Origin: Lachnospiraceae bacterium GAM79
Lineage (GTDB): Bacteria > Bacillota > Clostridia > Lachnospirales > Lachnospiraceae
Direction of reading: 5' to 3'
Length of the DNA stretch: 64,000 bases
Assembly: GCA_020735665.1 (NCBI GenBank)
Contig: CP085928.1
Span: 1,130,001 to 1,194,000, forward strand
Every line of letters begins with the position of its first letter. The first letter of the stretch is position 1. The notes below the pieces were generated by a model. It saw nothing but the letters and a program-made list of their open reading frames with translations. It was not told the DNA's origin and searched no databases. Both the position numbers and the translations under genes were made by a program. Shown in pieces: positions 1-8,404 of this stretch.

Positions 1-246
1 TTAATGGCTGATCGAATAGGTTGTACTCCGGATGTCGTAACAAGAATTCGGGATGATATGCGAAAATGCGTTGCGGCCTATGTTAATATCGATTCAGCAA
101 ATATGACAGTACAGCTTTCGGATTCATTTATCATTGCACGAATCCCGGTTGTAGGAATACATATGAAAAAGGACAAAGAAAAAGATGAAACACATGAAAC
201 AGATGGACATGTCAACGGAAAAAAAATACAGTCTGATCAACTATAA
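1..246 (+). CDS. minE: Cell division topological specificity factor MinE (5' truncated by window)
   Basis: Only the C-terminal part is in the window; the frame is open to base 1, so roughly the first 30 residues lie outside. The visible stretch (IRDDMRKCVAAYVNID, then MTVQLSDS and a hydrophobic beta strand FIIARIPVVGI) matches the topological-specificity domain of MinE, which drives MinD off the membrane and helps place the Z ring at midcell. A charged tail rich in Lys and His follows the domain and is longer than in E. coli. The tail overlaps the start of the next gene by 62 bases, so translation is probably coupled. minC and minD would be expected just upstream. Identification rests on a short domain and on the division and shape genes downstream. 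Confidence 0.75.
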   Translation, partial: LMADRIGCTPDVVTRIRDDMRKCVAAYVNIDSANMTVQLSDSFIIARIPVVGIHMKKDKEKDETHETDGHVNGKKIQSDQL

Positions 247-1330
247 TTTTAAGCTTGTATTATTTGTGATCGCAGCTATGATTATGGGAACAATCACAAT
301 CTGCAGCGTTCGACCGGATTTTCAGACGAAACAGTTGATCGGTGTAGGCGCATGTGTAATTGGAATGATCATTGTATCATTGATCGATTACAATTTTATA
401 TGCAAATATTATATGATCCTTTATGCGGGAAATATACTTTTGCTTCTGCTAGTTCTGTTGGTCGGTTCCGGAGGAGGAGATCAGGGCGTTCGCCGTTGGT
501 TCTATATATCAGACTCTTTCACAATACAGCCATCAGAATTTGCTAAAATTATTTTGATCATTTGTACAGCAGTTTTTCTGGAAAAAAACTACGAAGATTT
601 GAACACGCCAAAGGTACTTGCAAAGCTTGCGGTATTTTTGGCTGTTCCTGTTGGTCTGATCGTGGCAGAACCCGATTTGTCTACCTCGATCTGTATTATG
701 GTCACACTATTTATTGTTATATTTGTAGCAGGACTCAGTTTGAAACTCATAGGTATTATGATCCTGATTCTTGTTCCATGTTTTGGTGGATTTATCTGGT
801 ATATCCAACAGGATAATCTGCCTCAGTTTTTGAAAACTTATCAGATTAATCGTATTCTGGGACATATATACGGAAGTGAATATGGTGCATCCTCCGATCA
901 ACAGGATAATTCAGTTATGGCGATCGGTTCCGGTCAGTTATCCGGTAAGGGTATTAATAACTCAACCGTAGCAACCGTTAAGGATACGAACCTGATATCT
1001 GAGCAGCAGACAGACTTTATCTTCTCGGCAGTAGGTGAAGAATTAGGTTTTATTGGAAGTGTGATTATTATTGCAATTTTATGCCTGATAGTGTTACAAT
1101 GTATTCGGGTTGCTAGGCACGCAAAGGACAAAAAGGGTATGTATATAGCAGCGGGAATCGGTTCACTGGTTGCTTTTCAGACATTCATTAATATCGGAGT
1201 TGCAACTGCGTTATTACCGAATACAGGCCTTCCGCTTCCGTTTATCAGTTACGGACTTAGTTCTCTTGTAAGTATGAGTGCCGGTATTGGATTGGTATTA
1301 AATATAAATCTGCAAAAGAAGAAATACTAG
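185..1330 (+). CDS. rodA: RodA-type SEDS peptidoglycan glycosyltransferase
   Basis: A 381-residue polytopic membrane protein of the FtsW/RodA/SpoVE (SEDS) family, which polymerises lipid II into glycan strands with a partner class B penicillin-binding protein. The family signature RRW is at residues 103-105 and QPSEFAK at 115-121. The long extracytoplasmic loop carries SVMAIGSGQLSGKG and then the likely catalytic Asp at 277 (QQTDFIF), followed by EELGFIG. The GSGQLSGKG form and the placement beside min genes favour RodA (elongation) over FtsW. Several in-frame ATGs occur in the first 25 bases; 185 is taken because AAAGGA lies about 12 bases upstream, but 194, 203 or 209 are possible. The start lies inside minE. 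Confidence 0.9.
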   Translation: MKHMKQMDMSTEKKYSLINYNFKLVLFVIAAMIMGTITICSVRPDFQTKQLIGVGACVIGMIIVSLIDYNFICKYYMILYAGNILLLLLVLLVGSGGGDQGVRRWFYISDSFTIQPSEFAKIILIICTAVFLEKNYEDLNTPKVLAKLAVFLAVPVGLIVAEPDLSTSICIMVTLFIVIFVAGLSLKLIGIMILILVPCFGGFIWYIQQDNLPQFLKTYQINRILGHIYGSEYGASSDQQDNSVMAIGSGQLSGKGINNSTVATVKDTNLISEQQTDFIFSAVGEELGFIGSVIIIAILCLIVLQCIRVARHAKDKKGMYIAAGIGSLVAFQTFINIGVATALLPNTGLPLPFISYGLSSLVSMSAGIGLVLNINLQKKKY

Positions 1331-1340
1331 GAGGAGAGTT

Positions 1341-1736
1341 ATGAATATAGGGTTAATAGCACACGATGCGAAAAAAAAACTGATGCAGAACTTCTGTATT
1401 GCTTACAGAGGAATTTTAAGTAAAAATGATTTATATGCGACAGGAACAACGGGACGATTGATTGAGGAGGTTACCAATCTGAACGTTCATAAATATATTG
1501 CGGGACATTTGGGTGGTGAACAGCAGTTAGGTTCACAGATTGAGAACAATGATATTGATATGGTTATTTTTCTCCGGGATCCTTTGCATCCAAAGGCACA
1601 TGAACCGGATATCAACAATATCTTTTTATTATGTGATATGCATAATATTCCGCTTGCAACAAATCTTGCAACTGCAGAGCTCCTGATCAAAGCTTTAGAC
1701 CGAGGAGATCTCGACTGGCGGGAATTTTATAAATAA
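1341..1736 (+). CDS. mgsA: Methylglyoxal synthase
   Basis: 131 residues, normal size for MgsA, which converts dihydroxyacetone phosphate to methylglyoxal and phosphate in the cytoplasm, relieving sugar-phosphate stress. The phosphate-binding ATGTTG is at residues 33-38, the HEPD block (equivalent to His98 and Asp101 of the E. coli enzyme) at 87-90, and NIPLATNLATAE near 102-113. In the E. coli and B. subtilis enzymes the catalytic base is Asp in GGDQQ; here the motif is GGEQQ with Glu60. A strong AGGAGGAG ribosome binding site lies 10 bases after the rodA stop, so it is co-transcribed with rodA. Identity is secure; full activity with Glu60 is not shown by the sequence. Confidence 0.95.
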   Translation: MNIGLIAHDAKKKLMQNFCIAYRGILSKNDLYATGTTGRLIEEVTNLNVHKYIAGHLGGEQQLGSQIENNDIDMVIFLRDPLHPKAHEPDINNIFLLCDMHNIPLATNLATAELLIKALDRGDLDWREFYK

Positions 1737-1751
1737 TTTGGAGATATAAAG

Positions 1752-2723
1752 ATGAAAAAATTGACAAAATGGATGGCAGTCATGCTGATTCCCATTCTTG
1801 TTTTATCCGGATGCACAAAAAGAAGTTATGATACAAGCAATCAACTTGCACTTGGAATATCTGAGAATCTGCCTTTATACAGCTCTGACAGCTTTGGTGA
1901 CCAGTATACAGTCATACCCGATGGAGAGGCTCTTGCTGATGAGAACTACAGCGCGGTTAAGTCGGCAGTTTTGATAAATGACTCAACAAAAGAGGCTTTA
2001 GTTGTACATAACGCACATGATCGTATTTACCCTGCAAGCATGACTAAATTAATGACAGGTCTTCTTGTTATGGAAAGTATCGAAGACGGAACTTTATCTT
2101 TAGATGACACGATTACATTATCACATACTGTTACATTTCAGGAAGATAATGTAGGTGTGAGCGATCTTACAAAAGGATGCTCTGTAACAGTAAAGAATCT
2201 GTTATATGGCCTTTTGATTCGTTCATACAACGACTGCGGTGTTCTGCTTGCAGAAAAGATTGCAGGAAGTGAGGATGCATTTGTTGAGAAAATGAATGAA
2301 AAAGCATTTGAATTAGGTGCTACAAATACGCATTTTGTGAACTGCCATGGATTACATTCAGACGATCATTATACGACTGCATATGATCTCTATCTGATCT
2401 TTTCAGAATTCATAAAACATGACATGGCATATCTGATTGATTCACTCGATTCATATGATTTTACATATACAGATGAAACAGGTGCAGAGAAAAGTGTCAC
2501 ATTACAGGCAACAAATGGTTATATATCCGGTGAGTTTAAATTCCCGGAGGGGTATTCGTTAGGTTCCTGGAAATCCGGTACGACCACAGCAGCCGGCAAC
2601 TGTCTGATCCTTGAATTTGTAAAAGATGATACAGGTGATAAATATGTTGCTGTTATTGCCGGAGCAGAAGACAGGGATACGTTATATAATGATATGACTA
2701 TGTTAATTAATACTGCAAAATAA
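1752..2723 (+). CDS. Lipoprotein D-alanyl-D-alanine carboxypeptidase (peptidase S11)
   Basis: A 323-residue penicillin-binding protein of the S11 family that trims terminal D-Ala from peptidoglycan stem peptides outside the membrane. The N-terminus is a lipoprotein signal with lipobox LSGC, so Cys21 would be acylated. Catalytic motifs are in order: SMTK at 96-99 (nucleophile Ser96), SYN at 158-160, and KSG at 274-276, where Ser replaces the more usual Thr of KTG. It lacks the C-terminal beta domain and amphipathic anchor of DacA/DacF, consistent with being tethered by lipid instead. It follows mgsA by 15 bases and belongs to the rodA-mgsA transcription unit. Confidence 0.9.
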   Translation: MKKLTKWMAVMLIPILVLSGCTKRSYDTSNQLALGISENLPLYSSDSFGDQYTVIPDGEALADENYSAVKSAVLINDSTKEALVVHNAHDRIYPASMTKLMTGLLVMESIEDGTLSLDDTITLSHTVTFQEDNVGVSDLTKGCSVTVKNLLYGLLIRSYNDCGVLLAEKIAGSEDAFVEKMNEKAFELGATNTHFVNCHGLHSDDHYTTAYDLYLIFSEFIKHDMAYLIDSLDSYDFTYTDETGAEKSVTLQATNGYISGEFKFPEGYSLGSWKSGTTTAAGNCLILEFVKDDTGDKYVAVIAGAEDRDTLYNDMTMLINTAK

Positions 2724-2733
2724 ACAGCTATCT

Positions 2734-2754
2734 GAGTGGACATTTTGTCCACTC
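2734..2754. repeat. Perfect 9-bp inverted repeat between carboxypeptidase and P-loop genes
   Basis: GAGTGGACA (2734-2742), TTT, TGTCCACTC (2746-2754). The stem is perfect with a 3-base loop and begins 11 bases after the stop codon. Neither strand has a run of T after the stem, so it is not a classical intrinsic terminator. It could be an mRNA 3' stabiliser, a weak terminator or an operator for the next gene. Confidence 0.6.
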
Positions 2755-2795
2755 AAAATATATAACTGTTTTAATATAATTCAGGAGGTTTTATT

Positions 2796-3215
2796 ATGAT
2801 TCAGATTATTACAGGTGATAAGGGTAAAGGAAAAACAAAGGTTCTGATTGACAAGGTTAACAATGAGGTAAAAGTTGTAACAGGTTCTGTTGTCTTTATT
2901 GATAATAATAACAAGCATTTATATGAGCTCAGTAATCGCGTCAGAATGATTAACTGTACAAACTACGAAGTGGATAATCTGGAAATGTTTGCAGGCTTTA
3001 TTCTTGGTATTATTTCTCAGAATAAAGATATTGAAAAGATTTATATTGACAACTTTACATCTGTAACATATGTAAAGCCGGAGCAGATCAGCTATGCTCT
3101 TGATCTCATGAACAAGATCAGTGAAAAATATAACATCGGTATCGTTCTCTGTTTTGCAACAGACAGCTCCGAAGTTCCTGATACATATAAGGACAATATC
3201 ATTGCCGCATTATAA
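2796..3215 (+). CDS. P-loop ATP-binding protein of unknown role
   Basis: 139 residues with a Walker A motif at the N-terminus (GDKGKGKTK, residues 7-15) and an acidic strand ending in IYIDNF that could be a Walker B. The rest alternates beta strands and helices as in a minimal RecA/P-loop core. There is no transmembrane segment or signal peptide, so it should be cytoplasmic. It has its own AGGAGG ribosome binding site at 2784-2789 and stands alone between a carboxypeptidase and the adaptor/yggS/sepF division cluster, which suggests but does not prove an envelope or division role. Similar small proteins are sometimes labelled PilT-like; nothing here supports a pilus function. Confidence 0.7.
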   Translation: MIQIITGDKGKGKTKVLIDKVNNEVKVVTGSVVFIDNNNKHLYELSNRVRMINCTNYEVDNLEMFAGFILGIISQNKDIEKIYIDNFTSVTYVKPEQISYALDLMNKISEKYNIGIVLCFATDSSEVPDTYKDNIIAAL

Positions 3216-3238
3216 TAAAAATATACCTGCGAAGGGTA

Positions 3239-3268
3239 CTGTGTCTCTGATTCAGGATCAGTACACAG
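3239..3268 (+). repeat. Imperfect hairpin just before the adaptor gene
   Basis: CTGTGT (3239-3244) pairs with ACACAG (3263-3268), and CTGAT (3247-3251) with ATCAG (3257-3261), with a small internal loop between them. There is no T-run after it; the ribosome binding site AAAGGAG starts four bases later, so the hairpin would lie in the leader of the downstream gene or mark the end of the upstream message. Confidence 0.5.
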
Positions 3269-3284
3269 ACTAAAGGAGATATAT

Positions 3285-4676
3285 ATGACTTCCATAAAAA
3301 GAAAAGTCAGGAAACGACAGCCTGTCAAGATCAGTTTCGGGTTTATCATTTTTGCGATCATGTTTATATATATGCTGATCCGTATCATTATATCAATGAA
3401 TGATCACGACCTGAGTGTATTTCAGGTAGAAGAAAGCAGCTATGATACTAACTTTACTGTTCCGGGGCTTGCTGTTCGAAAAGAGACATTGAACTACAGT
3501 TCAACCTCCGGCTATATCTGTTATTATATCCGGGATGGCGAAAAAGTAGCAAAAGGATCCAGTGTATATTCTGTTGATGAGACAGGTTCTATGTATGATG
3601 CACTTTATGAAGTACAGAACAGTAACAATACTTCGTTATCAGCAAACGATTATAATGATCTGAGTAAACAGATACAGATTTTCAAAACTGGATTTTCGAC
3701 TTCTGATTTTTCAGAAGTATATGAATTTAAAAATACAATTGATAATAAGGTTCTTGAAATGTATGAGGATATGGCTTTAGAACAGTTATCCTCAGACAAA
3801 TCATTTGATTCGACATTTACAGCGGTTAAATCATCGGCCAGTGGAATTGTATCCTATTATATGGATGGTTACGAAGACTTTGATATCAACAATTTATCGG
3901 CTGATGATTTTGATAAAACCAAGTATTCAAAAGAATTGTTAAAAAAAAGCGATATTGTTGAATCCGGAAAACCTGTATATAAGATTATTGATGATGAGGA
4001 CTGGAAGATTGCTGTCATGCTTACAAAAGAAGAATACAGCAAAGTAAAAAAAGATGAACATGTTCGATTTCGAATCAATGACTCAAGTAAAAAGATTTCA
4101 GCCAAATACGAGACAATTGAAAAGGATGGAAATTATTTTATTATCATTGACATGAGCAGATATCTTGCTGAATATGTTTCAGAACGTTATCTGAATCTTA
4201 CATTTATCTTCTCCGAAACAAAAGGACTTAAGATCCCAAATTCAGCGATTGTTGAAAAAGATGTTCTTATGATACCGGTCGGATATCTGTCCGGCGGAAG
4301 CGGAACGACGGAAAAGAAATATTTTAACCAGATCGTATTAACAGAGGATGGCTCAACTTCGGTTGTACAGATATCCCCTACTATATATTTTACAGATGAT
4401 CATTTCTGCTATGTTGATCCGGCAGATATCAAAGAAGATGCGGTTCTCGCCGCAAATGAATCGGATATCACCTTTAATGTATCAACAGCGGGAATCTATA
4501 AGCTAAAAGGTGTTTACTGTATCACACAGGGAACAGCGCTGTTCAAACAGATCGATATAACCGTAAATGGAGATGATTATTCAATAATCGATCCTAATAC
4601 AGCATATGGAATATCAGCATATGATCGTATTGTACTGGATGGTACATCTGTAAAGGAAAACCAGATCATATATTAG
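3285..4676 (+). CDS. HlyD-like membrane-anchored periplasmic-adaptor-type protein
   Basis: 463 residues: a basic cytoplasmic N-terminus, one transmembrane helix at about 17-37, and a long extracytoplasmic part. The region around residues 60-110 (VPGLAVRKETLNYSSTSGY, then YYIRDGEKVAKGSSVYSVD) resembles the biotinyl-lipoyl-like half of HlyD/RND adaptors, and a second such half with SGIVSYYMDGYEDF appears near 185-200. No transporter gene is next to it. The same order, adaptor-like gene then yggS, sepF and divIVA, is familiar in Lachnospiraceae, so a role in division or wall assembly is more likely than export, but this is inference. The substrate is unknown. Confidence 0.65.
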   Translation: MTSIKRKVRKRQPVKISFGFIIFAIMFIYMLIRIIISMNDHDLSVFQVEESSYDTNFTVPGLAVRKETLNYSSTSGYICYYIRDGEKVAKGSSVYSVDETGSMYDALYEVQNSNNTSLSANDYNDLSKQIQIFKTGFSTSDFSEVYEFKNTIDNKVLEMYEDMALEQLSSDKSFDSTFTAVKSSASGIVSYYMDGYEDFDINNLSADDFDKTKYSKELLKKSDIVESGKPVYKIIDDEDWKIAVMLTKEEYSKVKKDEHVRFRINDSSKKISAKYETIEKDGNYFIIIDMSRYLAEYVSERYLNLTFIFSETKGLKIPNSAIVEKDVLMIPVGYLSGGSGTTEKKYFNQIVLTEDGSTSVVQISPTIYFTDDHFCYVDPADIKEDAVLAANESDITFNVSTAGIYKLKGVYCITQGTALFKQIDITVNGDDYSIIDPNTAYGISAYDRIVLDGTSVKENQIIY

Positions 4677-4689
4677 GAGTGATAGAAAA

Positions 4690-5385
4690 ATGTTAAAAGA
4701 AAACTATGAGTTAGTAGATCAGAAGATTACAGAAGCCTGCAAACGGGCAGGCAGAGACAGAAAAGATGTTACACTGATCGCAGTCAGCAAAACAAAGCCT
4801 TTAAGTGATATTGAAGAACTGCTTGCAGAGACAGACGCTATAGATTTTGGCGAGAACAAAGTACAGGAACTGGTTGATAAGTATGAAACCGTTTCCCGCA
4901 AAGTAAACTGGCACATGATCGGTCATTTACAGACAAATAAAGTAAAATACATCGTTGATAAGGTCTGTCTGATTCATTCTGTTGATTCGGTAAATCTAGC
5001 TAAAACGATTGAAAAAGAAGCTGCAAAGCACGATGTTATAGTTAAGGTATTGATTGAGGTAAATGTCGCCGGAGAAGAGAGCAAATTCGGTGTTTCTGTT
5101 GAAGAAACAGAAGATCTTATTATGCAGATCAAGGATTTTCCTCATATACAGATAGAAGGTCTGATGACGATCGCGCCGTTTGTTGATGATCCTGAGGATA
5201 ATCGGGTTCATTTCCGACGCCTGAGAGAATTATTACTTGACATCAATTCTAAAAACATTGATAATGTCCATATGAATGTCCTCTCGATGGGCATGACAAA
5301 TGACTATGAAGTTGCCGTTGAGGAGGGTGCCACTATGGTCAGAGTGGGTACAGGAATTTTTGGTGCAAGAAACTATAATATTTAA
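4690..5385 (+). CDS. yggS: YggS/PROSC family pyridoxal phosphate homeostasis protein
   Basis: 231 residues of the fold type III PLP-binding family (COG0325). AVSKTKP at 31-37 holds the PLP lysine (Lys34), followed by FGENKVQEL, WHMIGHLQTNK, HSVDS and the C-terminal GMTNDYEVAVEEGATMVRVG, all conserved in the family. The protein binds PLP and buffers the cellular B6 and amino-acid pools rather than acting as a racemase. It is cytoplasmic, 13 bases after the adaptor gene and 12 before sepF, the arrangement seen across Firmicutes (ylmE-sepF). Confidence 0.95.
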   Translation: MLKENYELVDQKITEACKRAGRDRKDVTLIAVSKTKPLSDIEELLAETDAIDFGENKVQELVDKYETVSRKVNWHMIGHLQTNKVKYIVDKVCLIHSVDSVNLAKTIEKEAAKHDVIVKVLIEVNVAGEESKFGVSVEETEDLIMQIKDFPHIQIEGLMTIAPFVDDPEDNRVHFRRLRELLLDINSKNIDNVHMNVLSMGMTNDYEVAVEEGATMVRVGTGIFGARNYNI

Positions 5386-5397
5386 AGGAGAACCATT

Positions 5398-5994
5398 ATG
5401 GCAAAGAATGGAAAAAAAAGCTTTCTGGATTATTTTAAAATAAATGACTCCAGCGATGAATATGAAGATGATTTATTTGATGATGATGAATATGATGACG
5501 ATGAAGATGATTTTGATGAAGAATATGAGCCAAAGCCAAAGGCTGTAAATGGAAGATCATCTGCATCTACATATACAGCAGCTGCTACACAGAGTGCCGG
5601 CGCTGCTGCTAAAAAATCAAAATTTGTAAAACCGGCAAAGAATACAGCTACAGCTTCCAATAATACAAAACTTGTTTCATTTAACAACAGAAGTCAGGGC
5701 GGTTCCCAGCAGGTATTTGTTATTAAACCGGATGAATTTGATGATGCACAGATGATCATCGACCATTTAAAAGGCGGACAGGCGATCGTGATCAATATGG
5801 AGGGAATGGAGCTGTCTACAGCACAGCGAATTATCGACTTTATTGCCGGTGCATGTTATTCCCTTGATGGATCGTTACAGGCAATTTCCGGTAATATCTT
5901 CATTGCAGCTCCGGCAGATATCTATGTATCCGGTGACCTCAGAGAAGAATTATTGAATGATGCATTTTTGTCTCCAGAATTAAGCAAGTATTAA
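5398..5994 (+). CDS. sepF: Cell division protein SepF
   Basis: 198 residues. The conserved SepF core lies at about 103-185 (VFVIKPDEFDDAQMII, then NMEGMELSTAQRIIDFIAG, then FIAAP), the beta-barrel/helix unit that binds the FtsZ C-terminus and polymerises into rings. The N-terminal stretch after a short amphipathic region is strongly acidic (a run of Asp/Glu at about 18-45), followed by an Ala/Thr/Ser/Lys-rich linker; in SepF the N-terminal amphipathic helix tethers FtsZ to the membrane. The AAAGGAG site is 6 bases upstream. Its place between yggS and divIVA is the standard Gram-positive division context; ylmH, often next, is absent here. Confidence 0.95.
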   Translation: MAKNGKKSFLDYFKINDSSDEYEDDLFDDDEYDDDEDDFDEEYEPKPKAVNGRSSASTYTAAATQSAGAAAKKSKFVKPAKNTATASNNTKLVSFNNRSQGGSQQVFVIKPDEFDDAQMIIDHLKGGQAIVINMEGMELSTAQRIIDFIAGACYSLDGSLQAISGNIFIAAPADIYVSGDLREELLNDAFLSPELSKY

Positions 5995-6011
5995 TAAATG
6001 ACTAAATAATG

Positions 6012-6027
6012 ATCTGCACTTGCAGAT
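6012..6027 (+). repeat. Short palindrome between sepF and divIVA
   Basis: ATCTGCA (6012-6018), CT, TGCAGAT (6021-6027), a perfect 7-bp stem in the 62-base gap before divIVA. No T-run follows, so readthrough into divIVA is expected; it may tune the relative mRNA levels of sepF and divIVA. Confidence 0.4.
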
Positions 6028-6056
6028 TCTGAAGGAATGTTAAGGGAGGATTACAA

Positions 6057-6800
6057 ATGCTTACACCTGTTGATTTACAACAAAAGAAATTTCAGCATGG
6101 TATGGGGTATACCAAAAAAGATGTTGATTCATTTTTTGATATTGTTATTTTGAGTTATACAGAGTTGTATAAATCAAATGCTGAACTGACCAATCAGGTC
6201 AAGACACTTACAGATAGTCTGGTGCATTACAGGACTACAGAATCAAAGCTTCAGAAATCACTTATGCTTGCAGAGAAGAACGCAGAAGAAGCTACAAAGA
6301 ATGCAAATGACAAGGCCAAGATTATTGAGAACGATGCAAAAATCAAGGCAAATAATATTGTTCATCAGGCAAGAGAAGAGTTGGAAAGAATTGAAGACAG
6401 TATTGAGGGCATTAAGCAACAATACAGAGATTACACGATGGCATTTAAAAATCTGATGGATTCACATCTTCAATTTCTTGCAACGAATCCGATCAACGAA
6501 GAATTAGGTGTTGATTTTGACGAAATTATGAAGGATGCCAAGTATTTTAATGGAAATGCTGCAGCATATGCTCCTGCAGGTTCTGATGGCGAGGGGGCAG
6601 GTTCAGGCAGTTTTTCTACTTTCAGTGGCGATCCGCAGGGACGTGAAGAATCTACACTTGGCGGAGGAGGAGGTTCCGGTATGGGAGATTCCACACTTGG
6701 CGGATCATCCGGAGGTAATCTTTCAAGTGATTCTTCAGTATATACAAAGAATCTTGGTGGCGGTTCTTTCGTAGATCCGTTCAAATATAAAAACCAGTAA
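6057..6800 (+). CDS. divIVA: DivIVA-type polar/septal scaffold with Gly-Ser-rich tail
   Basis: 247 residues. The N-terminal DivIVA lipid-binding domain is clear (LTPVDLQQKKF, then MGYTKKDVDSFFD, residues 2-30), followed by a coiled coil to about residue 135 that would form the elongated tetramer. After residue 165 the sequence turns into a Gly/Ser-rich low-complexity tail with two copies of STLGGGGG/STLGGSSG and ends with FVDPFKYKNQ. DivIVA binds negatively curved membrane at septa and poles and recruits partners. AGGGAGG precedes the start. It is the last gene before a terminator at 6826. A second DivIVA-domain protein with an unrelated tail is encoded at 54478-55146. Confidence 0.93.
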   Translation: MLTPVDLQQKKFQHGMGYTKKDVDSFFDIVILSYTELYKSNAELTNQVKTLTDSLVHYRTTESKLQKSLMLAEKNAEEATKNANDKAKIIENDAKIKANNIVHQAREELERIEDSIEGIKQQYRDYTMAFKNLMDSHLQFLATNPINEELGVDFDEIMKDAKYFNGNAAAYAPAGSDGEGAGSGSFSTFSGDPQGREESTLGGGGGSGMGDSTLGGSSGGNLSSDSSVYTKNLGGGSFVDPFKYKNQ

Positions 6801-6825
6801 ATCTAAAATCAAATAACAAATAAAG

Positions 6826-6861
6826 ATTCCCTGCCTGAATATTGTTTCAGACAGGGATTTT
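6826..6861 (+). terminator. Intrinsic terminator after divIVA
   Basis: TCCCTG (6828-6833) pairs with CAGGGA (6852-6857) and CTGAA (6835-6839) with TTCAG (6846-6850), with one mismatch between the two helices, followed by TTTTA. It closes the division transcription unit before lspA. Confidence 0.8.
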
Positions 6862-6898
6862 ACTGATAAATGCAAAAAATCATAGAAAGGAAATCAGA

Positions 6899-7414
6899 AT
6901 GAAAAAAAACAGTATATTTGCAATCGTAAGTGTATTCTTACTGATTGGTCTGGATCAGCTTGTAAAATTCCTGATCACAAGCCATATGGCGTTATCCGAT
7001 ACAATACCAGTCATAAAAAATGTATTTCACATCACCTATATCCAGAATCGTGGAGCAGCATGGGGTAGTTTACAGGGAAAACGTATCTTGCTATTAGCTG
7101 TTACACTGCTTGTACTGATATTCCTCGTATACTTTTATATTAAAATGTTAAAGATGGATAAATATAAAGATCTCAGGATTCTGTTTTTATTTGTATTTTC
7201 GGGCGCAGTTGGCAATATGATCGATCGCATCCGCCTTGGTTACGTTATAGATATGTTTGATTTCCGTCTGATTAATTTTCCTGTCTTTAATGTTGCCGAT
7301 ATCTATGTAACTTGTAGTATGATCATTCTGCTTATCCTTATCTTGTTTAAATATAAGGATAATGAACTGGAAGATTTGTTTGGAGGGTCTAAAAAGGGCT
7401 CTGATCAAGAATAA
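6899..7414 (+). CDS. lspA: Lipoprotein signal peptidase (signal peptidase II)
   Basis: 171 residues with four predicted membrane helices. LspA cleaves prolipoproteins before the lipidated Cys. The family blocks are present: DQLVKF near 19-24, NRGAAWG at 50-56, GNMIDRI at 105-111, VIDMFDF with catalytic Asp118, and FNVADIYV with catalytic Asp134. The start at 6899 is preferred over an in-frame ATG at 6842 because GAAAGGA lies 8 bases before it, and 6842 lies inside the divIVA terminator. At least one client lipoprotein (the carboxypeptidase at 1752) is in the same window. Confidence 0.95.
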   Translation: MKKNSIFAIVSVFLLIGLDQLVKFLITSHMALSDTIPVIKNVFHITYIQNRGAAWGSLQGKRILLLAVTLLVLIFLVYFYIKMLKMDKYKDLRILFLFVFSGAVGNMIDRIRLGYVIDMFDFRLINFPVFNVADIYVTCSMIILLILILFKYKDNELEDLFGGSKKGSDQE

Positions 7415-7418
7415 ATAT

Positions 7419-8336
7419 ATGGAAACTTATAATATAGAAGCAGATGAAAACTGGACAGATAAGCGAGTTGACAAGGGATTAGCCGATTATTTTGACAATT
7501 ATTCACGCTCTTTTCTGAAAAAGCTGTTAGATGATGGGAATATACTGGTGAATGATAAAAAAGCAAAACCAAGTCTGAAAATCGCGTCCGGTGACAGAAT
7601 AGACATTACGATTCCGAGTATTGCATCCGTTGAGATTGAACCGGAGAATATTCCACTTGATATCGTATATGAAGATGAGGATATTATTATTGTAAATAAA
7701 CCAAAGGGAATGGTTGTTCATCCGGCTCCCGGGCATTATTCCGGTACACTTGTGAATGGCTTAATGTATCATTTTAAAGATTCTCTGTCAGGGATCAACG
7801 GAGAACTTCGCCCCGGTATTGTCCATCGAATAGATATGGATACAACCGGGCTCCTTGTTGTCTGTAAAAATGATGCTGCTCATAATTTTCTGTCAGAACA
7901 GCTTGCTGTCCATTCAATCACAAGAAAATATTATGCAATCTGTTTTAATTATTTTACAGAAGATGAAGGTATCGTTGATCTGCCTATCGGAAGACATCCG
8001 ACAGATCGAAAAAAAATGGCAGTCAACTATAAAAATGGTAGAAATGCAGTAACTCACTATAAAGTTCTGAAAAAACTAAAAAACAATTTCTGCCTGATTG
8101 AATGTCAGTTAGAGACAGGAAGAACGCATCAGATTCGTGTTCATATGTCATATATTAAGCATCCGTTGTTAGGAGATGCCATATATGGACCTAAAAATCA
8201 GCCATATCATCTGCAGGGACAGACACTTCATGCCGGTGTACTTGGTTTTATTCATCCATCCACAAAAGAATATGTAGAATTTTCAAGTGAACTTCCTGAG
8301 TATTTCCAAAAGTTGTTAAAACAGTTGGAGCTTTAA
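7419..8336 (+). CDS. RluD-family pseudouridine synthase
   Basis: 305 residues, the usual length for the RsuA/RluA-type large-subunit enzymes. An N-terminal S4 RNA-binding domain (about 15-75) precedes the catalytic domain with HRIDMDTTG at 136-144, whose Asp139 is the catalytic residue, and the later RTHQIRVHM block. It isomerises specific uridines of 23S rRNA to pseudouridine. The start at 7419 gives the normal S4 N-terminus; an in-frame ATG at 7362 would overlap lspA. There is no strong ribosome binding site, so translation is probably coupled to lspA, whose stop lies 4 bases upstream. The exact target uridines cannot be told from sequence. Confidence 0.9.
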   Translation: METYNIEADENWTDKRVDKGLADYFDNYSRSFLKKLLDDGNILVNDKKAKPSLKIASGDRIDITIPSIASVEIEPENIPLDIVYEDEDIIIVNKPKGMVVHPAPGHYSGTLVNGLMYHFKDSLSGINGELRPGIVHRIDMDTTGLLVVCKNDAAHNFLSEQLAVHSITRKYYAICFNYFTEDEGIVDLPIGRHPTDRKKMAVNYKNGRNAVTHYKVLKKLKNNFCLIECQLETGRTHQIRVHMSYIKHPLLGDAIYGPKNQPYHLQGQTLHAGVLGFIHPSTKEYVEFSSELPEYFQKLLKQLEL

Positions 8337-8404
8337 ATGTCTGAGGATTGTAAAATTTCATTTCTAAAAAGATATTCGTTTGAATATTCTTCCATTAATT
8401 TATT

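Noticed and set aside
2734-2754. Calling the 9-bp palindrome a terminator
   Set aside because: No T-run follows the stem on either strand.
6470-6784. 104-codon frame antisense to divIVA
   Set aside because: Its Pro/Ser composition is the reverse reading of the Gly/Ser-rich DivIVA tail.
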